Counted from the stretch's first letter, positions 11,441-22,904 are shown. The stretch is DNA of 64,000 nt from Zeus faber (GCA_960531495.1 OY482849.1:27568352-27632351); one strand, 5' to 3'. Numbers and translations: made by a program. Notes: a model not told the origin generated them from the letters alone.

Positions 11441-12012
11441 CTGTCATTGTTATGGCAATAAATGAGGGAGGGAAGGAGAGAAATGCGACTAGGAGGGTGC
11501 TGGGGTGCATTCGAAGCAGTTGTGGGGATGTATGCGTGTGTGTATGTGTGTGAAGGGACCGCCTGTTTGTGTGTGTGTCCACCGGTGAGTGTACATGACT
11601 TATCCCAATTGGTTCTGGTATATAAGGTTGGGATTACGTTGTGGCACCTCAAAGCAGCGGAAGGAGCCCCGAAGCCCACCCCCAAGCTCCACAGCTGTGT
11701 AAACACCATATGCCTGGAGGAAAGCCCCGAGCACCCTGCCCTGTGGCCACAGAAGGCCCCCGGGCCCCCAGAGAAGCCGGAGGGCGGCGGAGCAACCCCC
11801 ACACCCGGCCCCGAGGAGCATAACCCAGTCCCTGGACGCACCCCCACCCCAGCGGCGTACAACCGGCCCCCAAGTGTAGGCACAAGAGGCTGCGGATCAC
11901 AGGGGGGGCTTTGGGGCCCTTTCTGCTGCTTGGAGGCCACACGACATAATACTGACCTTATACACCAGAACCAATTGGGATAAGTCATTTACACTCACCA
12001 GTGGACACATAA
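11441..12012. repeat. GC-rich hairpin repeat, most complete copy
   Basis: The left arm (11441-11640) holds gtgagtgtacatgacttat followed by cccaattggttctggtatat. The right arm (11941-12010) is its inverse (gaccttatacaccagaacc, then aattgggataagtcat and ttacactcacc). Between them lies ~300 bases of extreme C/G content (11640-11940), open in several frames only because of composition. Related pieces lie at 684-885, 5378-5735 and 23275-23490. Confidence 0.7.
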
Positions 12013-12075
12013 GGTATTTGACCTTTCTAAGTGGACTGTACTATTAATCATATAAAGCACATAATAACAGAAAAG

Positions 12076-13030
12076 TACACCAATCAGCCCCACATTAAAA
12101 CCCCTGAAGGGTGAAGTGAATAACATTGCTGATCTGGTTCCAATGGCACCTATCAAAGGGTGGGATATATTAGGCAGCAAGTGAACAGTCAGTTCTTGAA
12201 GTTGATGTGTTGGAAGCAGGAAAAATGGACAAGCGTAAGGATCTGAGTCACTTTGACAAGGACGAAATTGTGATGGCTAGACGACTGGGTAAGAGCATCT
12301 CCAAAACAACAGATCTTGTAGGGTCTTTCTGGTATGTGGTGGTTAGCACCTACCAAAAGTGTTCCAAGAAAGGGCAGTCGATGAACCGGTGACAGGGACA
12401 TGGAAGCCCATGGACTCATTAATGCACATGGGGAGCGAAGTCTAGCCCGTCTGGTTCGATCACACAGAAGAGCTACTGTAGCACAAATTAGTGAAAAAGT
12501 TCATGCTGGCTTTGATAGAACGGTGTCAGAACACACAATGTATCACAGCTTGCTGCATATGGGGCTGCATAGCCGAAGAGCTGTTAGAGTGCCCATGCTG
12601 ACCCCTGTCACATTTCTTTTGCATCATGTTGATGACCGGGTGCGTCACTTACCTGGGGAAGAGATGGCACCAGAATGTGTTATGGGAAGAAGGCAAGTCG
12701 GCGGAGGCAGTGTGATGCTCTGGGAAATGTTCTGCTGGGAAACCTTGTGTCCTGGCATTCATGCGGATGCATGAGTTCAAGGTGTTGACTTGGCCTCCAA
12801 ATTTCCCAGATCTCAGTCTGATGGAGCATCTGTGGAATGTGCTGGAACAACCAGCCCGATCCATGGGGGCCCCACCTCGCAACTTCCAAGACTTAAAGGA
12901 TCTGCTGCTAACGTCTTTGTGCCAGATACCACAGGACACCTTCAGAGGTCTTGTGGAGTCCATACCTCCACGGGTCACAGCTGTTTTGGCGAAACAAGGC
13001 GAAGCTGCACAATATGAGTGGTTATTGTTC
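12076..13030 (+). mobile_element. Tc1-like DNA transposon, internally deleted
   Basis: Same family as 6532-9427, plus strand. The left terminal repeat begins tacaccaatcagcc at 12076. The transposase reads [20 protein letters not shown] from ATG 12225, continues through ARLVRSHRRATVAQISEKV and VPMLTPV, then skips to LHHVDDRVRHLPGEEMAP and, after a second gap at ~12775, to EFKVLTWPPNFPDLSLMEHL. Two internal deletions and a frameshift remove catalytic residues. The right end is worn, with no clear terminal repeat. Confidence 0.85.
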
Positions 13031-13079
13031 TTTCGTTCATGGTCTCATTCGGACCAAAAAGTTTGAACACTTCACACCT

Positions 13080-13400
13080 GTTCTTTGATCTCTACATTGG
13101 CTCCCTTTTAAAACTAGGACCAATTTTATGATTTTGCTACTTGTATATCAAGCTCTAAATGGCCTTGCACCTCAGTATATAAATGAAATGCTAATTATAC
13201 ACAAACCAGCAAGAACTCTCAGGTCCACAGGCAGTGGTCTTTCAACCATCCCTCATACTAACTCTAAAGCAGGGAAGGCTGCCTTCTGTATCTATGCCCA
13301 AGTAGATGGAATACCCTGACTGAGGACATGAGAGAGGCCCCCACACTCAACACTTTTAAAAGCAGGTTAAAAAAACATACTTTTTAAGACAGTCTTTGAC
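13080..13400 (+). mobile_element. L2-type LINE fragment
   Basis: The remnant translates as ILLLVYQALNGLAPQYINEM, RTLRSTGSGLSTIPHTNSKA and KAAFCIYAQ, typical of the end of an L2-group ORF2. The last ~140 bases recur at 13676-13820, on the far side of the VWA exon. Confidence 0.8.
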
Positions 13401-13424
13401 ATTGTTTTTAGTGTGTGCGTGCAG

Positions 13425-13577
13425 GTATCATCATGTACACGTTGGTAGTGGGTAAATCCATGGAGGACGAGCTTCGTGAAATCGCCACCGAGCCTCTGGA
13501 GAAACATTTCTATTACAACACCCATTTCACGGCCATCAGCACCATCACAGAAAACCTGAAACTCAACGTGTGTCCGG
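13425..13577 (+). pseudogene. Orphan exon encoding the end of a VWA domain (collagen/matrilin type)
   Basis: Flanked by gtgcgtgcag (AG acceptor) and a GT at 13578. The exon is 153 bases, phase 1 at both ends. It encodes GIIMYTLVVGKSMEDELREI, then ATEPLEKHFYYNTHFTAIST and ITENLKLNVCPG. VMYxxxVG, ELREIAxEP, xHFY and the closing Cys match the last beta strand and helix of von Willebrand A domains in matrix proteins such as collagens VI/XXVIII and matrilins. Symmetric 1-1 exons are normal for such modules. No other exon of that gene is visible, and the donor (gtgcaa) is weak. It is probably a stranded copy, though an exon of a larger gene beyond the window cannot be excluded. Confidence 0.6.
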
Positions 13578-13584
13578 GTGCAAC

Positions 13585-13672
13585 CTCAAAACCTTAGATC
13601 ACATCACATTAGATCACATCAGATTAGGTCACATTAGATCACCTCACATTCGATTATCAGATTAGATCACAA
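13585..13672. repeat. Imperfect tandem repeat, ttagatcacatc unit
   Basis: About six diverged copies of an agatcacatcacatt-like unit immediately 3' of the VWA exon. Confidence 0.7.
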
Positions 13673-13675
13673 CAC

Positions 13676-13829
13676 ATAAAAGCAGGGGAGGGTGCCTTTT
13701 GTATCTATGTATGTGTCTGTGTCTAAGTAGATGGAACACCATGACTGAGGACCTGAGAGAGGGCCCCCACACTTAACACTTTTAAAAGCAGGTTAAAAAC
13801 CTTGCTGTTCACTACAGTCTATGGCTGAC

Positions 13830-13920
<91 letters not shown>

Positions 13921-14113
13921 CTTTATGTTGTGAGATTTGTGTGTGTGCTCTGTATGCTGTGAGATCTGTTTATTCTGCACTGACTGTTCTTATGATTGCA
14001 CAGACATTTTATATATTTTCTTTGATTGTATTTCTTTGTTAAGCGCATTGTGTTGCCCTGGTATGAAATGGTATGATGGCCTTTATAAATAAAGTGTGAC
14101 CTTACTTGACTTG
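13676..14113 (+). mobile_element. L2-type LINE 3' end
   Basis: It repeats 13262-13400 (agtagatggaacaccatgac, then ttaaaagcaggttaaaa) and continues to a 3' end reading cctttataaataaagtgtga ccttacttgac. A long GT microsatellite is embedded. Together with 13080-13400 it brackets the VWA exon. Confidence 0.75.
13833..13919. repeat. (GT)n microsatellite
   Basis: Roughly 43 uninterrupted GT units; the open frames through it are artefacts. Confidence 0.98.
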
Positions 14114-17100
14114 ACTTCAAGATTCAAGATTCAAGATTCGAGATTTTTATTTGTCACATACATATACATACTTTCATACATATATGCAGTGAAATGTAAT
14201 GCAACACACCCGGTGATAGCACACAATATGTCCTCGGAAAAAAAATAATAATAAAAGTAGAAATTCCTTTCTAATAGACCGACTAACTGACTCCTAAAAC
14301 GTAATGCAGAAAGTTGAATACTTATAGAATAAGATAAAAATATATAGAATAAAATACAATAAAAATAAATTGAAATAAATGGAATAGATAGAAGGAAAAT
14401 GCCTATGTATATACAGGTATGTGCATTTAAAGTGGCATGTGAATGTGAATTAAAGTTGCATGTGAATGTGAATGTGAATAGAGTGAGGTAGTGTTTGGGA
14501 TAATACAGCACAGTATACAACAGTACGGCGCAGCAATACGGCATCACGAACAACCCTGAACAGTGACACAGTATGCGGTACAGTATGCTACATACAGTAC
14601 AGTAGGTAGTGGAGCCTAGTGTATGGCTCAGTTAGGACCCCTGGTGAGGTCAGCGTTGACAGTTCTAATGGCTTGCGGGAAAAAAATCCGTCTCAGTCTC
14701 TCTGTTCTCGCTGCGTGACTGCGGAGGCGCTTGCCTGACCGCAGCAGCTGAAACAGTCCGTTGTTGGGGTGATGAGGATCCCTCATGATCCTGTGGGCTC
14801 TGCTACTACACCTCCTGGTGTATAGCTCCTGCAAGGGGGGGAGGGTAGTTCCAGTGGTACGTTCAGCTGAACGCACCACCCTCTGCAGGGCCCGCCTGTC
14901 CTGGGCAGTACAGTTCCCAAACCAGGCAGTGATGTTGCCTGTCAGGATGCTCTCCACTGCTCCAGAGTAGAAGGACTTGAGGATCCTCACAGAGACCCGG
15001 AATTTCCTCAGCTGCCTGAGGTGGTAGAGACGCTGCCTCGCCTTTCTCACCAGAGTGTCTGTGTGTACAGTCCATGTTAAGTCCTCTGTGATGTGGACTC
15101 CCAGATATCTGAAGCTGCTCACCCTATCGACAGAAGTCCCATTAATCCACAAGGGCGCGTGCGTCCTCGATTGTGATCCACGCCTAAAGTCCACAATCAG
15201 CTCCTTGGTTTTGCTGACATTCAGGTGGAGGCTGTTGTCCTGGCACCGGAGTGACAGGTCAGCCACCTCCTCGCGGTAGGCCTTCTCATCGCAGTCGGTA
15301 ATCAGGACCACGACCACGGTGTCGTCAGCAAACTTGATGATGGTGTTGGAGCTGGACCTGGCCACACAGTCATGTGTGTACAGGGAGTACAGTAGGGGGC
15401 TGAGGACGCAGCCCTGGGGGGATCCTGTATTCAGGGTGAGGGAGCTTGACATGTACTTCCCCACCTTGACCACCTGGGGGCCTGTGAGGAAGTCCAGGAT
15501 CCAGGTGCACAGCGGACCATTCAATCCGAGCTCCATCAGCTTGCTAGCTGGTTAGCACAGGTCTTCAGTACTCGCCCAGATATGCCATCTGGGCCCGCAG
15601 CATTCCTGGTGTTCACCCGCATCAAAGCCCTCCTGACCTCGTGCACGGACACTGAGAGTGCGCGCTCATCCCCAGCGGTGTAACTCCAATTAGCCGGCGA
15701 GCTAGCGGTGTTGCTGCCAGACTCGAACCGCGCATAAAAGGAGTTCAGTTGGTTGGCCAGGGAGGCGTCCACACTCGTGGCTGGGGAGGAGCTGCTCTTG
15801 TAGTTTGTTATTGTTCGCAGCCCCTTCCACAAGCGTCTTGTGTCCCCCCGCTCCATCTGCAGCTCCACGGTCTCTCTGTACGTCCATTTAGCGTCCCTCA
15901 CCGCCCTCCGCAGATTGTAAGACGCCGCTTTGTAATTGTCCATGTTACCAGATACAAGACCGTCGTTGTAAGCGGCCGTACGGGCATTCAGAGCGCAGCG
16001 GATGGATTTATCAACCCATGGTTTCTGGTTTGGAAATATCCGAACTTACACCGTGGGAACGATTTCATCCGCGAGCGTAGCCTTACTACAACCTCCGTAA
16101 ACTCGCTGACGTCACTTGAACTTGTTTGGAACATGTCCCAGTCTACGTCAGTCAGAGCGTCCTGAAGCGCAGCCTCCGATTGGTCCGTCCACCGCTTCAC
16201 TTCCCTCGTCACCACCAGATCCCGCGCGATCAGAGGCCTGTAAACAGGAAGCAGCGAGATCGCGGCATGATCTGATTTCCCGAAAGCAGGGAGCGAGACG
16301 GGCTTGTATCCGTTCTTGTAAGGTGTGTAACAATGGTCCAGAGTTCTGTCTCCCCTGGTGGCACACGTGATGTGTTGGTGGAAATTCGGCAGAACTTTTT
16401 TAAGGTTGGCCCTGTTAAAGTCCCCAGTCACCACCACAGCCGCGTCGGGATGTCTGTTCTGAAATCCGCACAACACATCGTACAGAACCGACAGCTGGGT
16501 CGGTGTCCGCTTGCGGTGGGATATAAACGGCTGTAATAATGACCGTGCTGAATTCCCAGGGGAGATAAAAAGGACGGCATAGTATGGTCAGCTGTTCCAG
16601 GTTCGGCGAGCAGGAGTGGGAGAGGAATTTGGTGTTGTTGGCGTTACAGCAGCGGTTGTTTACCATTAGGCAGACACCTCCACCTTTAGATTTCCCCGAC
16701 TCTCCCGTTCTGTCGCCGCAGAACACGGAGAAGGCCTCGGCTGGACGTATGGCTTCATCCGGCACCAGTGGGTTCAGCCATGTTTCCGTCAGACAGAGGA
16801 CGCAACAGTTCCTCGTGTCTCGCTGGAATTGAATCCTCGCTCGAAGTTCATCCATCTTGTTCTCCAGGGACTGGACGTTTGCAAGAAGGATGCTTGGCAG
16901 AGGTGGACGGTAAGGTTGCGTCCTCATTCTGACCCGAATGCCGCCTCNNNNNNNNNNNNNNNNNNNNNNNNNNNNNNNNNNNNNNNNNNNNNNNNNNNNN
17001 NNNNNNNNNNNNNNNNNNNNNNNNNNNNNNNNNNNNNNNNNNNNNNNNNNNNNNNNNNNNNNNNNNNNNNNNNNNNNNNNNNNNNNNNNNNNNNNNNNNN

Positions 17101-17310
17101 NNNNNNNNNNNNNNNNNNNNNNNNNNNNNNNNNNNNNNNNNNNNNNNTAGGGAAATTTTTATAGCCATGAGTGCATCGCGGTCGTATGAGTTAACTGTTG
17201 ATGTTTTTTTTGGCGGACATTATGATAAAAAAAGGAAAAAATACTAAAAAGTAAGAAAGTAACCGGAGCGCCGGCGCAGGCGACCGCTAGGGGCGGCGCC
17301 ACTATCGCCA
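14114..17310 (-). mobile_element. Rex1/CR1-like LINE, nearly full length, minus strand
   Basis: Jockey-superfamily LINE. On the minus strand an APE-type endonuclease comes first (16927-15988: [48 protein letters not shown]). A linker with conserved [10 protein letters not shown] follows, then the reverse transcriptase (15536-14628: [49 protein letters not shown]). The 3' end lies at ~14117 in a short (caagatt)n array. Compared with 38085-41445, the segment coding for the RT fingers ([10 protein letters not shown] region, ~370 bases) is missing at ~15540. The endonuclease frame is also interrupted, and an assembly gap removes part of the 5' end. Clade name is by memory of motifs; L2/CR1 relatives are possible. 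Confidence 0.85.
16948..17147. other. Assembly gap (200 N)
   Basis: Exactly 200 Ns, a customary placeholder size, so the true length is unknown. By comparison with 41180-41310 about 130 bases of the LINE 5' region belong here. Confidence 0.99.
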
Positions 17311-17317
17311 CTTGACT

Positions 17318-17355
17318 ATTAGTAGTGGTTTAAATGTTGTGGCTGAATACTGTGG
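17318..17355 (+). mobile_element. Tc1 terminal-repeat scrap
   Basis: The string agtggtttaaatgttgtggctgaat matches one end of the local Tc1 family; nothing else of the element remains. Confidence 0.55.
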
Positions 17356-18540
17356 AGTATTCATAAACGTCTAGCTGTTATAATCATTATTTCTCTATAG
17401 TTTCTCTATATTTGAGCCTTCAACAGTTTAACCTCTAGCTTTGAGAATTTAATCTCCAGGGTTTGGAGCACAGCTCTAAGATGAACAAAGAAGAAAATAA
17501 AACGACACAAAACCACAGGATATTTCATAGTGAGAAAGACATTTATATTGCTACCATTTATGGCTGGAGGAACACTTCAAAATACACACACACACACACA
17601 CACACGCAAAGAAAAAGGGGACATACAGTACATGTTCAGCGAAAAAATATATCAATGTGTGCTTTATTGCGTAATGTAATAATAATGTACTGTTTACCCA
17701 CATGTACATGTCACATGTCTGAAGTGAATCCCATGCCTTTTTGGATGGAGCTCCTGTATTTAAACTCCTGTTGCACAGCATGCTCACACTGCTGCATCTG
17801 CTTGGTGACCAGAAGCATCAGGTGGGTAAAGCGGGATTCAGCAGCTCAACCCAGATTACCTGGAACTGGTCACTGTATTCTGCTTCTTATCAAATATCGT
17901 GGTTGAGATTGTTCGATGGCATTGTCTTAACTTTAGGTAGATTCAATGGCAGCAACATGGTGGTTTATGTGAAGAAAACAGCTGGAGATGTTGATCATCT
18001 ACACCCCTTCACTCTTCTAGAGCTGGGGAATATTTTAATTCCTGTTATTTCTCTTTATTTCTTCTCTCAGTCTTGTGTTTCTGATGAATGATCTGTGTTG
18101 TTTTGTGTTGTTCTCTGGTGCCTAACTTAGTGAGTACACATCATTAGTGATCTTTGCTGCTCTAGACTGATGATACAACAATTTTTGACATTTAACTCAG
18201 TAACTGCTTCTTTGGACTGTACACCTTGCTGAAAATATTTAATCATATTGCGTTACCTGAATGGGCTAATTCTAAACCTAATTGATGTATTGAGAAAAAA
18301 TCTACTTTCAAATACTAATCAAAAGATAGTCAACAAAGAAAAATAGATGATAAAACAGATAAACCAATTATAAGAATTATGTTTGAATTTACAAATGTAA
18401 AAATCTGATGTCAATGTCCTTTCTGATGATGTACATCTCAGCTTACTATGGTAATTGTTAGTATTAGTTCACTTTAAGAGCATATAATGCTCCATTAAAT
18501 CCCTCACACTAAAAATGCACAACTTTTCTGCTCAGCTTTC
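17356..18540. other. Region upstream of the intact receptor, no gene seen
   Basis: Contains a short (CA)n at 17584-17604 and an open frame at 17741-18091 whose translation I do not recognise. It is otherwise AT-rich. The receptor promoter should lie in the last few hundred bases, but no TATA box stands out. Confidence 0.4.
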
Positions 18541-18561
18541 CAGCACAGTGACGTTGGACAC

Positions 18562-21500
18562 ATGAACTTTTTCAAGATTGAGAGAAACACCACGAGCGAG
18601 GGGTACAGCCGAGACGGGCTAAGCACAGCCATGATCAAGAATGTGATTACCGTCGCCCTTTGCATCTCCATTAACTACATCAATGGAACCCTGGTGCACA
18701 CCTTCAACAAGAACCAGGTCAGACAGTCAGTTTGATACTGCTAATGAAACTAATACTAATCTGAACAATGAGAGAAATAATAGAAATATATAATGACTTT
18801 AAGTGCATACTTTTCATTCTGCGTTGATGAAACTAACTCATGTCATCGCTTTAAGAAATACAAATTAAGGCAGATTTAAGTAACTTAAATAAAAATATGT
18901 GTTACATGCAGGATCAGGAGGTGATTTTATGGAAGGTTTCTTCACTAATTGTTTGTATTTTCCAAAACCCCAAAACAGAGACAATGGTAACATTGCAAGC
19001 TATGTAATATGAAATGTGTGTACGGACTAGTAAAAGGGGTAAAACTCAATTTGACACCGATATACACTGATTAGCCACAACATTAAAACCACCTGCCTAA
19101 TATTGTGTAGCTCCCCCTCATGCTGTAAAAACAGCTGTGTCCCATGGAGGCATGGACTCCACAAGAAGGTGTCCTGTGGTATCTGGCACCCAGACGTTAG
19201 CAGCAGATCCTTTAAGTACTGTAAATTGCAATGTTGGCCCCCCATGGATCAGACTTGTTGTTCCAGCACATCCCACAGATGCTCCATCGGATTGAGGTCT
19301 GGGGAATTTGGAGGACAAGTTTACACCCTGCACTATTTGTCATGTCCCTCAAACCATTGCTGAAAAAATAAATACAGTTGCCATGAAGGGGTGTTCTTCT
19401 CTGCAACAATCTTTAGGTAGGTGGTAAGTGTCAAAGTAACATCCACATGAATGCCAGCACCCAATGTTTCCCACACACACCCAGCCATCCACACGATGTA
19501 AAAGAAAACGTGATTCATCAGACCGGGCCACCGTCTTCCATTGCTCCATGGTCCAGTTCTGATGCTTACGTGCCCATCATGAGTGCTTTCGGTGGTTGAC
19601 AGGTGTCCACCACTGTCAGTGGTTATAATGCTGTGGCTGATCGGTGTAGATCTAGAACAGGGGTCTACCTTTACTATCAAAAGAGCCATTTTTGGGGGAA
19701 AAAAAAAAAAGAAAGTCTGGAGCCACAAAATAGCCTGTAACCTTATAATGAAGGTAACAGAGCCTATTAAGTCTAAATAAGTTTATCAACATTACTCTAA
19801 ATGAGCATTCATTAATATGTTTTTTTTTTTTTAGAATGCAGTCAAGTGCAAATGAGAGGCAGGACACTGAAGAGATGTCTCAGGTGACTTAGCAGGAAGC
19901 TCCCACTGGCGGGAGCAGTGGCTTAAGTTTTGTTTGAACATTGGGGGGGACACATTAAGCGGGGGTCTGGGCGTCCTCCCTCATAAAATTTTGAGTGTGA
20001 ATCACCTAATTTCCTGCATTCTGTTGAATTTTTATGCACGCATGAACACTAAACACAAACAGTTCCGAAATCGCTCTCTTTCTATCATCCCCAGACGCGT
20101 ACTTTTCAACAAATGCAGTGTGTATGTTCTGGAAATGTCTTTCAATATTACCTTTTTGTTTGCTCATTTCTCGCCGCAGATCAAGCATAGCTGTAAGCCA
20201 GCAGCATTGGCAGTGAAAGCAAACAAATCGGTCCACGCACTTTAAAATTCTTTCTTTTCATCCGAGACTTTTCTTTTTGGGGATGTGGAATGCATAGCTA
20301 CTGTACTGCTGGGAAAAAAAGTTCCAAATTTGAGGAGAGTGCGTTCCTGGAAAGCGTGTGCTGTTGCAATCCAGTATCCACGCCCAGCTGTCTGCTCTCC
20401 GATTGGCTGGATTGTCTGCATGTGCGCAAGAAAGGGGCTGAATACTCAATTATGATTGGTTTCTCAACACATGAGGCCCCACCTCGTCACGTTCCTGTGG
20501 CATTGTTATGAAGCCGCTGCGTCCATCAAAGCTGGAACTCGGAAAACTTAAACGTACTGATGCACATTTTAGTTGACTGTAATGTTAAAACATTTTTTTC
20601 CTATGGTCTATAGGCACATTTTTACAATTGAAGAATGTAAGAATCATTGTAGGCACACAACAATGATAAAGGACAATTAAAATGTTGAAAAATTACCTGC
20701 ATTAATTTCCATATAATTTTTTGTCAAAACCACAGGTTGCCGACCCCTGAGCTAGACTCAAAAGATAATTTTAAACCTTTCTAGACAATGTCTGAATGAC
20801 TAGAAGAAGCTTTGTAGAGTTCATAAATATCCCTTCATTCATTTGCACTTTTTAATAAAAGTATAACATTTTTATTCCCAGTATTATCAGCCTATAATGA
20901 TATCATTACAATGGAATCTCAAATTTTCTCTGTTGTTCAACTTAATATTCCTCTTATGTTCCATCCATTGTTCCCTCCAGATCTTTCACATGAACCCTCG
21001 TTACATCCTTTTCATCCACCTGGTGATCAACGACATGATCCTCCTGACCATGTTCGTCCTCATTCAGGTCCTCAGCTACATCCTGTTCACCCTCAATGTG
21101 TCACTCTGTATATTCTTGCTGTTGGTGGCCATCCAGACCAACCTGAACACTCCGCTGAACCTGGCCGTGATGGCGGTGGAGTGCTACATCGCTGTGTGTC
21201 TGCCACTCCGCCACGTCTGGATCTGCACCAAAAAGAGAATCTACATCGCGATTGGTCTGATCTGGGTGACGAGCGGGTTGTCGTTCCTTCCAGATCTGTT
21301 TGTCACCCTGGCGACAGAGCCCCATGGGTTTTTCCATTCCAGGATTTTCTGCCTTCGTGAGACGGTTTTCCCAAATCCCATCCTCAGCAAGAAGAGAGAC
21401 ATTTCCTACATAGCCTTCTTGCTCCTGGTCTGGTTCACACTCTTCTACACCTACTTCAGGATACTGTTCACTGCCAAGGCGGTGGCCACAGATGCCAAGA

Positions 21501-21757
21501 AGGCCAGAAACACAGTGTTGCTCCATGGCATCCAGCTGATTCTCTGCATGCTCACCTATGTCCCCCACCTGGTGATCAGTGGACTGACGTACCTGTTTCC
21601 AGGGGGCGTGCCGGCAATTCGCTTTTCTGTCTACGTTTTCATCCAGATTATGCCTCGCCTCATTAGTCCTATCATCTATGGCCTGCGAGACAAAACCTTC
21701 AGGAAGCACCTGAAGAGGCATCTGCTTTGTAAAATGCACAATGGCAGCGAACCATAA
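18562..21757 (+). CDS. Odorant receptor 131-2-like, two exons, intact
   Basis: Seven-helix G-protein-coupled receptor expected in olfactory neuron cilia. Exon 1 is 18562-18717 (52 codons, N-glycosylation sequon NTT, TM1). Exon 2 is 20981-21757, joined in phase 0 (CAG|gtcaga ... ccctccag|ATC), giving 310 residues. Visible are TM2 start MNPRYILFIHLVINDMILL, the family motif TLNTPLNLAVMAVECYIAVC (ECY replaces the usual DRY at the end of TM3), loop-2 SRIFCLRE, TM5 LLVWFTLFYTYFRILF, AKAVATDAKKARNTVLLHG before TM6, and TM7 PRLISPIIYGLRD. The length and all helices fit the family. The 2.26 kb intron holds a Tc1 and a hAT relic. An AATAAA follows 40 bases after the stop. Ligand unknown. Confidence 0.93.
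19063..19649 (-). mobile_element. Tc1-like DNA transposon with large internal deletion, in receptor intron
   Basis: Both terminal repeats are present (cactgattagccacaacatt and tgctgtggctgatcggtgta). On the minus strand it keeps pieces coding for WTMEQWKTVARSDESRFLL, GNIGCWHSCGCYFDTYHL and the C-terminal LKDLLLTSGCQIPQDTFL. About half of the element is gone. Confidence 0.88.
19658..20749. mobile_element. hAT non-autonomous element in receptor intron
   Basis: The terminal inverted repeats are caggggtctacct at the left and aggttgccgacccctg at the right, the usual hAT form. The flanking 8-mers atctagaa and agctagac agree at 6 of 8 positions, as expected for a worn hAT target duplication. No transposase frame lies inside. 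Length 1092 bases. Confidence 0.8.
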
Positions 21758-21796
21758 ATTTCCCTGAAGAAAGCTAAAGAGTTCCATATGGTCTTC

Positions 21797-21802
21797 AATA
21801 AA
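21797..21802 (+). terminator. Poly(A) signal of the odorant receptor gene
   Basis: AATAAA 40 bases after the stop codon, the first such hexamer downstream. Confidence 0.6.
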
Positions 21803-22299
21803 TATTACAATATAAAATGTATGTATATCTGACCCACCGCAGTAAAACCTGCATTGTCGCACATTTCTAAAATTGCTAGGAGCAGCCAAATAAGTTGAAA
21901 AAAACATTCTAGAGGGAAAAATAGATTTTTCCAGATTTGTGTTCCTTTGTGGGTTTTTTTTTAAATCTCTCAACATATTTTCAAAACCGAGTTTGATTTA
22001 TTAATAGTAGAAAAATCTTAAACCGTGGAGTGAAATATCCCCGTAAGATTTGATGGGGAAACACAGTTCACATACCGAGACGCTGAATAGCACGGAACAA
22101 CGCCGAACGATGGTTTTCCTTTAAAGCGAATGTCCAGGTGAAGATCATTCCTCCATATTCCATGTGATGGGAAGTCACAATGTGAAACCAATTTGATAGA
22201 GTTCAACCTTTGAATCATACAACTTTTACACACACACACACACTGAGACATCATTGTGTATTGGGCATATACCAACGTCTACCAACAAAGCAGTCATGC

Positions 22300-22307
22300 T
22301 GACGTCA
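22300..22307. promoter_or_regulatory. Canonical CRE palindrome
   Basis: TGACGTCA, the full CREB/ATF site, 70 bases upstream of the ATG at 22372. Function is inferred from the motif only. Confidence 0.4.
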
Positions 22308-22371
22308 CTTCTGTAAACAAGATGAGGATCCGGTTTCACTTGTCTGTGAAAACTTTTGTCTCCATGTTGTT

Positions 22372-22800
22372 ATGGATTACGAGAACTGGGTGGCAGATCT
22401 AAATCATATTGCGGAGCTCAATCTGACCAGTGCGATAGATCCAAGTCAGTGTAAGCAGCGCGTACTGAACTTGTTTTCTGCGATGATAGTCAGTTCTCCG
22501 ACAGTGACGCGGAGAACGACAGGGATGCTGAATCGGATACCGCCGTTATCCCAGACTTGGAGAACATTTCAAACAGTGGATTTCAACCTGAATGTGATGA
22601 TGAAACTGAATATTTTCAAGAAACACCGGAGGAGACCAATGTTGTTACAACAGAAGAAGTTGATGACGTGATGAAGTCCATTGAGATTGGTGCCGATGTT
22701 CTTGTGTACACCAGGCACACGCACACGCACCCCCCCCCCCCCCCCACACACACACACACACACACAAACAGAAGATGTAAGATCTATATTTGAGTGTGAG
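22372..22800 (+). pseudogene. Unrecognised acidic protein start, interrupted
   Basis: An ATG opens MDYENWVADLNHIAELNLTS. After one frame change near 22480 the reading continues as an acidic stretch (AENDRDAESDTAVIPDLENI, then DDETEYFQETPEE) to about 22700, where a CA/C-rich microsatellite begins. The style (acidic, Asp/Glu/Ser-rich leader) resembles the N-termini of some domesticated or active DNA transposases, but I do not recognise the family. No continuation is seen; the next sequence is an odorant receptor remnant. Confidence 0.35.
22728..22766. repeat. C-run followed by (CA)n
   Basis: A run of about 17 C, then CA units. It is a length-unstable site and a likely source of assembly error. 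Confidence 0.95.
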
Positions 22801-22904
22801 GATCGATTCCCAAGAGGAGACAAAAGGATTAATGCTCCAGTATTGATTCGCCCATCCTGATTTAGAGACAGTTGGGTCTCTAAATGGGTGCCTTTTCAAT
22901 TTTG

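Noticed and set aside
11462-11988. Overlapping open frames of 170-200 codons on both strands
   Set aside because: Composition effect of the C/G-rich repeat core; proline/glycine-rich, no domain, and the block recurs elsewhere as a repeat.
13821-14042. Open frame with alternating Cys-Val
   Set aside because: Pure (GT)n translation.
16829-17168. Open frames through the run of X residues
   Set aside because: They cross the 200-N assembly gap and have no meaning.
17741-18091. 116-codon open frame before the receptor
   Set aside because: No recognisable motif, no repeat match and no splice context; length is possible by chance in AT-rich DNA.
21101-21976. 291-codon open frame on the minus strand
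   Set aside because: It is antisense to the intact odorant receptor exon 2, whose plus-strand frame has all receptor motifs.
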